In this document: piece by piece, positions 33,181 to 42,672 of the stretch | Position numbering within the stretch: position 1 is the first letter of the stretch | How the letters are laid out: each line of letters starts with the position of its first letter | Program-made: the position numbers and the translations under genes | Origin: Adiantum capillus-veneris | Lineage: Eukaryota; Streptophyta; Polypodiopsida; Polypodiales; Pteridaceae | NCBI GenBank assembly: GCA_014529385.2 | Contig: CM043958.1 | Coordinates: 157,394,793 to 157,458,792, forward strand | Direction of reading: 5' to 3' | DNA length: 64,000 nt | Notes under the pieces: generated by a model | Databases searched by the model: none | Told to the model about the DNA's origin: nothing | What the model saw: the letters and a program-made list of their open reading frames with translations, nothing else

Positions 33181-33429
33181 CTTGTACTTTGAATTACTAT
33201 CTGAATCTGAATACACATCTAGTTGTCTGTCATTTAAATCTCTTATTTTTAATTCCTAATCTATTATCTGAAATTTGTTCTATTGTCTGCCAAAGTCTGT
33301 CATATGAAGTCTGTATATGTCATCTACTCCTTTGAGTTTAAATGTATCATATGGACATATGGAGTTACGATGGTGAGCTAAAGCTCTTGACAAGAATCAG
33401 TCTCCCAGGTAGCGCTCAGAGTCATTCAT

Positions 33430-34182
33430 TCACAAATTATAATCCAAATCCTCATTGCATAAGAAGCACTCCACCCTCCTTTGGGTGATGCACAAACATT
33501 TTTCAAACCACTTTAGCATGTAACACGGGAGAAAAAAATTTAGTAGCATTTTATCCGCACAACCATAACTAGAAAAATAATCCACGAGCCACATCGGATA
33601 CCACAACCAAAAATCATAACCATAAATATAAGGAAACTTCAGCCCTTGACCATAAACCATATTCATGACATAACAAAGCTCCCACACTTGGATCTCTAGC
33701 TGCACTTGCTGTTAGACAATTGAGCCAACACACATGGCCCTCATAGATTGAGTTTTTGTGCATACAAAAGAATCTTACCAATGGCTAAACATAATCTCAA
33801 ATTAGCAATTTAAGAGCTTTTAACCATATGGTGGAAATAAAGTTTGCATAAAGCATCCTAAAATTGACATGGTAAAAACCAGTAAGATGGATTTTAACCA
33901 GGGACAATTTTTCTTGAAAAAAATTCACCATACAAACAATAAGTTCACAACAGCTATTTATGAGTATGGGAATCTATGAAGACCAAAAAATCCTATAGGA
34001 AAACTCATCTTCATGATGGGAAAAATGTATGTTTTTTTGTTAGGATCAACAAAACAATAGTTCCTTACTTGCACACATGGTAGCATGTTCAAATTGGTAC
34101 ATGCAATGCAGATAACAATGTGGACTAGATAAATGATCATAACCGAGAACAACAATCCAAGATCCCAACTCAATGTACTCAA
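33430..34182 (-). pseudogene. unidentified decayed coding region
   Basis: On the minus strand, an open piece at 33958-34182 and another at 33430-33705 have a coherent, aromatic-rich composition (VYGQGLKFPYIYGYDFWLWYP; PCVQVRNYCFVDPNKKTY). Stops separate them. I do not recognise the family. The upper part overlaps the start of the duplicated block at 33991, so it is repeated around 41093-41284. Confidence 0.3.
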
Positions 34183-35585
34183 GATGCATAAGTGGACATC
34201 AAATTTGCACTTGATGACTCTATGATCGCACGACTTGCTTTGTGCTTATACTGATGCAATCATAGCCTACCATGGGGTTTATTGCTGCAATACTAATCAA
34301 TAGTGCTAAAGTTGGATTTTTTAATAATTCAATGTTTGTTGTGCCTTCAAGCAGTGGTTTAGATTCTCTATCAAGTACAAAATCACATGCAAACTTTTAA
34401 TTTACTTTCCAAAGCCACAAATTATAAAATATTCCTTTGAAATGGATTTTTTTAAATTTTGATCAGAGTGATGGGTGTGGAAGAAGTTGGTCACTCTAGC
34501 AACAAATTTGAGGCTGGATGTTGAAAGTCAAAGGTCAGATCAAATAAAATGGAACAACATATTTAGACTTCATATGATCATGAGAAAACCAAATAAAAAA
34601 CTCAAGTGAAAGTAAAAAGGCAGATATTGGACACAAGAAGGCTGGAATTGATGTATTCAAGTAATGGACTAGAGGTACAGTTTGGCACTAACTGTTGGAT
34701 TATAACAAAGCTTGATTGCAATAAGAGCAATAACGCAATAACTACAAAGGACCAGAGATAGCTCGCGATGGAGTGACAAGGTCCTAGAATGAAAGTATCG
34801 GGTCTTATTTATAGGTACATGTACCAAGTTTTAATTGATTGTGCACTGTTACAATTATTGATCGTAACTACTACTGGTAATTGCTAACTTGACTATGTAC
34901 AAGTGCATGTATAGTGGTAGTTCCTTCTACATCCTCCTCCCCTTTCTTTGAATTTGGGCCTATTCCAAAATTTTGGATGTCGTACAAACGTTAGCGTTTG
35001 CGCTTGCATTTATCTAGAGCCTTCTTCAAAGTGGCCTTTTGGACTATCTAAAATGGACTCTGAAGTGCTCTAGGTTGGCCACTCCCTTGAGCACTAGAGA
35101 CAGTGTTCTCCTTCTCAATGATCTAATAGATGGATTCCTGCTCTAGCTACTTCAATTTTCAATCATCATTTCCACCTGGTTGGGTGTTAGTGCATTCCAT
35201 GTCTTAGTGTCAAACTTGTACAAGGGTTTTTTTGCCTCTAGTCAGCCTTGCCCTGGTCACTTTATGATATATTAACATAGCGTGAATTCAATCGGTTGGA
35301 TCTAGGTGGTTGATTTGATCTTCAAAGAGAATTTTGGCCATCTCTATGAATTGAGTTTTAGAGCTGGCTTTGTTGGCCAAGTCCTCAAAGAATTTTAGAA
35401 GCCTCTATCAAGAATTGTAATAATTAATTTCTATATTTGACGAGAATGTTGATTTGACTTCTCTACTGCATTGTCATCCCTCTAAAATTGATCAGTTCAT
35501 CATTCAGTTCTAACAATGGTCTTTTGCTCTATCTCATTCGGAACATTTTTCTAGGCGACCCATAGCGCCTTGCTCTACTCATATC
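33991..35585. repeat. left copy of the 1.6-kb direct repeat flanking the PLE
   Basis: This 1595-bp block is repeated at 41093-42672 (1580 bp) in the same orientation with a few percent divergence. Identity starts at TCCTATAGGAAAACTC and stops at CTCTACTCATATC on both sides. The block contains an LTR (34693-34931) and part of a minus-strand coding relic. Between the two copies lies the Penelope-like element. Confidence 0.92.
34693..34931 (-). repeat. 3' LTR of a minus-strand LTR element, left copy
   Basis: On the minus strand it runs from TGTAGAAGGAACTACC to TTATAATCCAACA, 239 bp, with a TATA-type box (CCTATAAATAAG) near its middle. It is preceded on the minus strand by a strong purine tract (AAAGAAAGGGGAGGAGGA, about 34931-34949). 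TG...CA ends, polypurine tract and TATA box together support an LTR. Confidence 0.75.
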
Positions 35586-36066
35586 TTAAGAAAAACTATG
35601 CGGCTACTAAGCGAGCGCATAAAAACTTTTGCCAAGAAAAACGAGAGAGGTGAGAGGTGAGAGAGAGCCAAAGTGTGGCAGGGAGGAGGGAAAGGGGTAA
35701 TATTGCAAATGAGGTTAACACCAAACACATTTTGTAATTAGCTCTTCAGTGGTGTAACCCATACAAGAGGTGTAGGTGGGTTTAAATAGGTAACCATCCA
35801 AAGGGTGGAGGGGATTCCAAGGAGGCAGGTACAAAGTTTAAAGGGGAGGAGGCCTCTTCAATAAAGGAAGAATAATCCCTATCAAGGGGTAGGAAAAAGA
35901 GGGAAGGGGGGATTTAAAGAGGGAAAAAGGGATGGTTTAAAGAGTGCAAATTACATGAGGGTACCAAGAGGTGAAGATTATGACATAATTAAATGGAGGA
36001 AAGGGAGGGGGGGGGGGGGGGAAACGAAAAAAGTTGTTCCCTTAGAAAAGGGGTAAGTGACCAAAG

Positions 36067-36261
36067 TTAAGTTAGGGGAGAAGAAGGAGGGGGAAAGGGA
36101 GAAGGGCTCTTACTAGATAGAAGGTTGCCAAGGTTGGGTGCATTGAGCCAACAAATGACTGGTTTGGTTAAGGGGGGAGGTTTGGAGTCGATTTCTAGAT
36201 GCTTAGAGAGAGGTTGGAATGGACCAGGCCAAATTAAGTTGGCGGGTAAAGGGTGCAAAGG
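36067..36261 (-). pseudogene. Penelope-like RT, C-terminal piece beyond the insertion
   Basis: The minus strand encodes LPANLIWPGPFQPLSKHLEI and KPVICWLNAPNLGNLLSSK. The PNL--LL block is typical of the region after the PLE RT thumb. It continues the frame of the main part after the LTR-derived insertion and one AAAGG copy are discounted, but with a one-base frame change. Downstream there is no recognisable Cys-rich or GIY-YIG domain. Confidence 0.68.
36257..36261. repeat. target-site duplication AAAGG, left copy
   Basis: Its partner is at 39279-39283. The surrounding sequence on both sides is the interrupted PLE. Confidence 0.9.
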
Positions 36262-36555
36262 TGTTAACCCTCACGGCTCACGGACACCCCATCACCTACG
36301 ATGGACGCGTATTATGTATTTGGTAGAGTCAGGTACCGGGCTTGTCGGACCAATAGGGAAAGGTAGAGTGATCGTTGATGAGAGGCGCACTTTAACTTGG
36401 ACATTCAAGGGGTTAGTTGGCTAAGCATGGGCGCCCAAGTGTGAATGGGGTGAGCTCCTATAAAAGCCAACTAAACCTAATTTTTACTCATTCTCTCATT
36501 TGTGCAATTGAAGAGTGCTGTTGCTCCATCTCCATCTTCTTCTTCTTCACCTCCT

Positions 36556-36591
<36 letters not shown>

Positions 36592-36842
36592 GGAGAGTGT
36601 GTGTGCGATCGAGCATTACGAAGGCACGACGGCGGCGAAGCGGTTGAGCGCGGCACGACTGCAGCTTCTTCTTCATCGCGGCGAGGAATCCACCACAAAG
36701 GCGAGCGTAGAGCGGTGAGTGACACACCCTTTGTTTTCTTGAGCTTGCTAGTTTAGTCTTGTTGTGTGCTTGGAGCCGTTTGTGGCTCGCATACGGTGTA
36801 TTGGCAAGTCCCTTGCTTCGACAGTGCGGCAAGGAGCGCACA
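36262..36842 (+). repeat. LTR copy 1, plus orientation
   Basis: 581 bp, from TGTTAACCCTCACGG to GAGCGCACA, with TATAAAAG at 36459-36466 and a GT/GA microsatellite at about 36557-36591 downstream of the TATA box. GCGGTGAGTGACA at about 36711 resembles a splice donor, of unknown use. Confidence 0.92.
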
Positions 36843-36858
36843 TTTTTGGCGCCAAAAA
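36843..36858. promoter_or_regulatory. palindromic primer-binding-site core
   Basis: TTTTTGGCGCCAAAAA is a perfect 16-bp palindrome between the plus and minus LTRs. TTTTTGGCGCC directly after an LTR end is the form of a plant gypsy primer-binding site (TGGCGCC is the 3'-end complement of a tRNA). Here it reads identically into both LTRs. Confidence 0.85.
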
Positions 36859-37108
36859 TGTGCGCTCCTTGCCGCACTGTCGAAGCAAGGGACTTGCCAA
36901 TACACCGTATGCGAGCCACAAACGGCTCCAAGCACACAACAAGCCTAAACTAGCAAGCTCAAGAAAACAAAGGGTGTGTCACTCACCGCTCTACGCTCGC
37001 CTTTGTGGTGGATTCCTCGCCGCGATGAAGAAGAAGCTGCAGTCGTGCCGCGCTCAACCGCTTCGCCGCCGTCGTGCCTTCGTAATGCTCGATCGCACAC
37101 ACACTCTC

Positions 37109-37141
<33 letters not shown>

Positions 37142-37434
37142 AGGAGGTGAAGAAGAAGAAGATGGAGATGGAGCAAGAGCACTCTTCAATTGCACAAATG
37201 AGAGAATGAGTAAAAATTAAGTTTAGTTGGCTTTTATAGGAGCTCACCCCATTCACACTTGGGCGCCCATGCTTAGCCAACTAACCCCTTGAATGTCCAA
37301 GTTAAAGTGCGCCTCTCATCGACGATCACTCTACCTTTCCCTATTGGTTCGACAAGCCCGGTACCTGACTCTACCAAATACATAATACGGTCCATCGTAG
37401 GTGATGGGGCGTCCGTGAGCCGTGAGGGTTAACA
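36859..37434 (-). repeat. LTR copy 2, inverted
   Basis: 576 bp, the reverse complement of copy 1, with its TATA box at 37231-37238 on the minus strand. Its promoter faces that of copy 1, so transcripts would converge across the palindrome. It is followed by GCCCCCCTTCCT, the complement of the purine tract. Confidence 0.92.
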
Positions 37435-38680
37435 TGCCCCCCTTCCTGATGTAGATTCCGTCCTCGGAAGCTATTGAGTTGAAGCTGGATCGTCGAGGTG
37501 GAAGAGCATTTGAGATGAATGTCCTTAGCCTTCTTCAGTCACTGCAAAATCAAACAACATTGGCACAGTAATTGCATTCTCTTAAAAAGCATATGCAGTT
37601 TTAGATAGAAAAATTGATTGGTAAAAGAATTTCAAACAATTTGTTAGCAATGAACATTAAATTGCAATGTAATCAAATGCATAAACAGATGTAAAGGCAA
37701 AAAGTTAAACAAGTCTGGGGTCGCTAATTTGACGATCGAAAAGCACTAGAGATCGAATATTAATACCATGGGCAAGCTTCTTAATTTTCTGTGGTCAATT
37801 AAGTTGTTTAATCGCGAGAGCCAAGTATTCATGTTCAAGGGCTGACTAGAGGCTATATCTAGAAAACCTTGTAGTTAAGCTACCATAAAAGGAATTTCTC
37901 ATGAAATCATCACCTGACTGATTACTTTTTCTTTGACCCCCCAAGTCTTTTCACACTGATTCAATTTTGAAGTGGGTGCTTATTTTGTATGCCTTGGGTT
38001 TTTTGCTTTTCAAGGAAAAGCGCCCACACTGGGAACCTCTAGGGCTCTAGTACCATAGGCGATACATGTGAGTGAAGTACCAAATCAAGCTGAGATTTCT
38101 CTTCCAGCTTAAAATTTTACATTGTGGCACTTTGATTTTTTGTTTGTTCATTTTCAGCATTTAAATTTTGTAACTTTGGGGGGTCATATAACACTGATAC
38201 ACTCCCCAGGCTCATCACATTAGTAAACTCCCTTTATAATACTTAAGCTAAAGGTCAATAGGGTTAAGCCCACTAGAAAGCCCTAGTACATTTCATACAA
38301 TGCTGCCTAAATCGGATTAAGAACCTAAGTAACCATTGCTTATTAGGAAGGCATTCCCCATGGTATTAAGAGAAGATTTCTAATACCTAGCTTGGTCAAA
38401 CTAGCTTAGTCGGACTGCTTGATTTTTACACCTAAACAAGTGATTATGACAAAAGATTGCATTGAATTAAATGTTTGGTACTAACAAATTGTTTGAAATT
38501 CTTTTACCAATCAATTTTTCTATCTAAAACTGTATATGCTTTTTAAGAGAATGCAATTACTGTGCCAATGTTGTTTGATTTTGCAGTGACTGAAGAAGGC
38601 TAAGGACATTCATCTCAAATGCTCTTCCACCTCGACGATCCAACTTCAACTCAATAGCTTCCGAGGACGGAATCTACATC

Positions 38681-38693
38681 AGGAAGGGGGGCA
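38681..38693 (+). promoter_or_regulatory. polypurine tract
   Basis: AGGAAGGGGGGCA directly precedes the TGTTAACC start of LTR copy 3. An inverted copy follows LTR copy 2 at 37435-37447. Confidence 0.85.
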
Positions 38694-38987
38694 TGTTAAC
38701 CCTCACGGCTCACGGACACCCCATCACCTACGATGGACGCGTATTATGTATTTGGTAGAGTCAGGTACCGGGCTTGTCGGACCAATAGGGAAAGGTAGAG
38801 TGATCGTCGATGAGAGGCGCACTTTAACTTGGACATTCAAGGGGTTAGTTGGCTAAGCATGGGCGCCCAAGTGTGAATGGGGTGAGCTCCTATAAAAGCC
38901 AACTAAACCTAATTTTTACTCATTCTCTCATTTGTGCAATTGAAGAGTGCTCTTGCTCCATCTCCATCTTCTTCTTCTTCACCTCCT

Positions 38988-39027
<40 letters not shown>

Positions 39028-39278
39028 GGAGAGTGTGTGTGCGATCGAGCATTACGAAGGCACGACGGCGGCGAAGCGGTTGAGCGCGGCACGACTGCAG
39101 CTTCTTCTTCATCGCGGCGAGGAATCCACCACAAAGGCGAGCGTAGAGCGGTGAGTGACACACCCTTTGTTTTCTTGAGCTTGCTAGTTTAGGCTTGTTG
39201 TGTGCTTGGAGCCGTTTGTGGCTCGCATACGGTGTATTGGCAAGTCCCTTGCTTCGACAGTGCGGCAAGGAGCGCACA
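38694..39278 (+). repeat. LTR copy 3, plus orientation
   Basis: 585 bp, matching copy 1 apart from microsatellite length and a few substitutions. TATAAAAG lies at 38891-38898. It ends GCGCACA at 39278, next to the AAAGG target duplication. Confidence 0.92.
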
Positions 39279-39283
39279 AAAGG
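39279..39283. repeat. target-site duplication AAAGG, right copy
   Basis: It directly follows the GCGCACA end of LTR copy 3 and matches 36257-36261 exactly. Confidence 0.9.
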
Positions 39284-41084
39284 GGATTTTGACAATGGAA
39301 GGTGCTACATTCTTGAGAATACCCTTCAAAAGGAGAGCGGGCATGGAAGCATAGGTAACATAGAGAAAGCAAGACTTTAGGAATGTTGCAGGGTAGCCCT
39401 TAAATCTAAGCCGGGAGAAGAAGAGTTTGTGAATAGAGAAAAAACCCTCGAGCGTGTTTTCTCTAATGATATACATCTTCAGCTCTGATAAAATAAATGC
39501 AATTTTTTGGTGCATAGGGTGCCAAGATTTCCACATGATGTAGTTGTAGGAGTTAAGTGGTTTTTGGTGGCAGTGTGTGTCAAGAATCCCCTTAGAGTAG
39601 AAAGAAGGCCCTTTGAAGAAGTGAATGTCCAAAATAAAACCTTCATGTGAGGAGATGAAGGGAGTGATCTTAATGTGTTCTTGGAGAGGATGCCCATACT
39701 CAAGGAGGAGCTTTTTAAGGCTAGAGGGAGGGCCATCCCAAACTCAAAAAGCATTGTCTATGAATCTCTTGAAGTAGAGAAGAGAAGGGGAAGATACAAG
39801 GTTCCCTTCTTCCTCCAAGGAACATAGAAAAAGACAAGCATACACCACCGCAAAGTTAGACCCCATCGCGGTGCCTTTCACCTGATGCCAAAACTTACCT
39901 TGAAAAGAGATGTAGTGGTGGTTGAGAATGAGAGAGGCCAGGGAAAGGATGAAGCTTACTTTTGGATAGGGAAAGAGACCTTGGATAGAGTTTTTAAGTG
40001 CGTAAAATCCATCCTGGATAGGAATGTTAGGGTAGAGTGACTCCACGTCAAAGGTAAAGAGAGTAACATGGGGAGAGAAAGTGATGGCAGCCAAGTCCAA
40101 GATGAGAGAATGAGAGTCTTGGAGGTGTTGTTTTTTAGCAAGGAGTATGGGGAAGAGTACGCGCATTCTCCAAGGTATACCCCTTGTAGGAACAATGGGG
40201 CGGCCTACAAGGGTAGGTTTATGGATTTTTGGCAAAAGGAAGAAGGGACATGGTTTGGGAGAAGATTGAGAGGAGGAGAGGATGTAGGATCTTTCTTTGG
40301 AAGGAAGGAGATGAAAGTGGGAAACAATGGAAAGAAGAGTGGATTGGACAAATGGTAATGGAGGTGAAGAGATAGGAGAGTAAGTGAGGGGGTCCAAGAG
40401 GTGGTGTAGGGCTTCTTTATTGTGCCGTGATTGGGAGAGGATGACGGGGCCAAGGTTCTTATTGGTTGGCTTGATTATAATTTTACAATCATTTTTTAGA
40501 GAGGAAATAGCTCTTAGCAAGAGGGGCTTAGTGAAAAAAGGTGGAGAATGGCTAAGGAGAGGTTTTAAAAGGGAGAAATAATCATCAAAAGAAAGGCGAA
40601 GGGTGGTGGACTGAGAAGGCGGGTTCCAAGAGGGATTGGGGATAGAAAATAAAGGAGGGGGAAGGAGTGCATTCTTATTGGAAGAGGAAGAAGAGAGAGG
40701 GAGTGAATCTTTATTAAAAAAGATTTTGAGTTGTAGGCTTCTCTCGAGATTAGAATAAGCTTCGAGGATAGAAGAAGAAGGTGGAGGAGGGGAGGGGGGA
40801 ATGTAATTGAGTCCAAGACCCAAAATTTTGCGCTCTGCGGAAGAGAGGGAGCGCTTAGCCAAGTTGTGAAAGGAGAAGCTGGTTATTTTATTTTCAAGAG
40901 AAAAGATTGTTTGCTTACCTAAGGCCAAGATTTTGTAGACAAGAGGGTTGGTGAGGGGAAGCCAATATTTAGACCTTTTACTAAAATCGTGGTAAGAGAG
41001 AGGAAGAAACGAGGAGTTACCTGGACGAGGGGTCCAAAGGTTAGGGAAGACAGGGGTACGGGAGAAGAGCAAGTGGACCCAAGA
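39284..41084 (-). pseudogene. Penelope-like reverse transcriptase, main part
   Basis: About 600 codons run in one frame with a single TGA at 39744-39746. The PLE signature order is clear: N-terminal SSAERKILGLGLNYIPP, then FFLLPKIHKP, GRPIVPTRGIPW, motif A TFDVESLYPNIPIQDG (about 40010-40055), motif B KGTAMGSNFAVVYACLFL (about 39855-39880), motif C, and the PLE-specific tail LDIHFFKG, GILDTHCHQKPLNSYNY and RLRFKGYPATFL. Motif C reads FIDN (39753-39764) where an active RT has two adjacent Asp, so the catalytic site is lost. This enzyme class primes cDNA at nicked or terminal chromosomal DNA. Confidence 0.9.
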
Positions 41085-41092
41085 GTAAGGGT

Positions 41093-42672
41093 TCCTATAG
41101 GAAAACTCATCTTCATGATGGGAAAAATATATGTTTTTTGGTTAGGATCAACAAAACAATAGTTCCTTACTTGCACACATGGTAGCATGATCAAATTGGT
41201 ACATGCAATGCACATAACAATGTGGACTAGATAAATGATCATAACCGAGAACAAAAATCCAAGATCCCAACTCAATGTACTCAAGAGGCATAAGTGGGCA
41301 TCAAATTTGCACTTGATGACTCTATGATCACACGACTTGCTTTGTGCTTATACTGATGCAATCATAGCCTACCATGGGGTTTATTGCTGCAATACTAATC
41401 AATAGTGCTAAAGTTGGAATTTTTTATAATTCAATGTTTGTTGTGCCTTCAGGCAGTGGTTTAGATTCTTTATCAAGTACAAAATCACATGCAAACTTTT
41501 AATTTACTTTCCAAAGCCACAAATTACAAAATATTCCTTTGAAATGGATTTTGTTAAATTTTGATGAGAGTGATCATGATTAGGGGTGTGGAAGAAGTTG
41601 GTCACTCTAGCAACAAATTTGAGGTTGGATGTTGAAAGTCAGAGGTCAGATCAAATAAAATGGAACAACAAATTTAGACTTCATATGAACATGAGAAAAC
41701 CAGATAAAAAAACTCAAGTGAAAGTGAAAAGGCAGATATTGGACACAAGAAGGCTGGAATTGATGTATTCAAGTAATGGATTAGAGGTATAGTTTGGCAC
41801 TAAATGTTGGATTATAACAAAGCTTGATTGCAATAAGATCAATAGCGCGATGACTACAAAGGGCCAGAGATAGCTCGCGATGGAGTGACAAGGTCCTAGA
41901 ATGAAAGTAGCGGGGTTTTGATCAAATGTGCAATGTTACAATTATTGATTGTAACTACTACTGGTAATTGCTAACTTGACTATGTACAAGTGCGTGTATA
42001 GAGGTAGTTCCTTCTACATCCTCCTCCCCTTTCTTTGAATTTGGGCCTATTCCAAAATTTTGGATGTCGTACAAACGTTAGCGTTTGCGCTAGCATTTAT
42101 CTAGAGCCTTCTTCAAAGTGGCCTTTTGGACTATCTAAAATGGACTATGAAGTGCTCTAGGGTGGCCACTCCCTTGAGCACTAGAGACAGTGTTCTCCTT
42201 CTCAATGATCTAATAGATGGATTCCTGCTCTAGCTACTCCAATGTTCAATCATCATTTCCACCTGGTTGGGTGTTGGTGCATTCCATGTCTTAGTGTCAA
42301 ACTTGTACAAGGGCTTTTTGCCTCTAGTCAGCCTTGCCCCGGTCACTTTATGATATATGAACATAGTGTGAATCCAACCGATTGGATCTAGGTGGTTGAT
42401 TTGATCTTCAAAGAGAATTTTGGCCATCTCTATGAACTGAGGTTCAGAGATGGCTTTGCTGGCCAAGTCCTCAAGGATTTTAGAAGCCTCTATCAAGAAT
42501 TGTAATAATTAATTTTCATATTTGACGAGAATGTTGATTTGGCTTCTCTACTGCATTGTCATCCCTCTAAAATTGATCAGTTCATCTTTCAGTTCTAAGA
42601 CAATGGTCTTTTGCTCTATCTCATTCGGAACATTTTACTAGGCGACCCATAGCACCTTGCTCTACTCATATC
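41093..42672. repeat. right copy of the 1.6-kb direct repeat flanking the PLE
   Basis: It matches 33991-35585 in the same orientation. Unlike the left copy, it continues without a break into more of the same minus-strand coding relic to its right, so it is the copy still joined to the original element. It lacks a short segment that includes the LTR TATA box. Confidence 0.92.
41805..42018 (-). repeat. 3' LTR of the minus-strand LTR element, right copy
   Basis: 214 bp, the same LTR as 34693-34931 but with about 25 bp around the TATA-type box deleted. The purine tract next to it is conserved. Confidence 0.75.

Larger units (their letters stand above)
36262..39278. mobile_element. young gypsy-type insertion with three LTRs, one inverted
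   Basis: The order is: plus LTR (36262-36842), palindromic PBS core (36843-36858), minus LTR (36859-37434), inverted 3' internal region (37435 to about 37662), central unique loop (about 37663-38462), plus 3' internal region (about 38463-38693) ending in a purine tract, and plus LTR (38694-39278). AAAGG flanks the whole at 36257-36261 and 39279-39283. The LTR copies look about 98-99% identical by eye. No coding region is present. The primer site TGGCGCC and LTR form suggest a Ty3/gypsy-type parent. Confidence 0.92.
35586..41092 (-). mobile_element. Penelope-like retroelement (PLE), minus strand, interrupted
   Basis: The minus strand encodes a Penelope-type RT in one frame from about 41084 to 39284, continuing after a younger insertion (36262-39278) at 36261-36067. 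The element ends abruptly at 41092 and 35585, where the two 1.6-kb direct repeats begin. No GIY-YIG endonuclease was recognised in the remaining 3' part (35586-36066), which is G-rich on the plus strand and stop-dense. PLEs are known from animals, fungi, algae and some plants, including conifers and Selaginella. Confidence 0.85.

Noticed and set aside
36488-37209. Several overlapping open frames (up to 149 codons) on both strands
   Set aside because: They are shadows of the LTR palindrome. The same peptides recur on both strands because the DNA is an inverted repeat, and they cross GT/GA microsatellites.
38909-39295. 128-codon minus-strand frame
   Set aside because: It lies in LTR copy 3, repeats the frames of copies 1 and 2, and only its edge enters the PLE.
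40068-40358. Plus-strand open frame within the PLE
   Set aside because: It is the antisense of the Penelope RT and has no independent motif.
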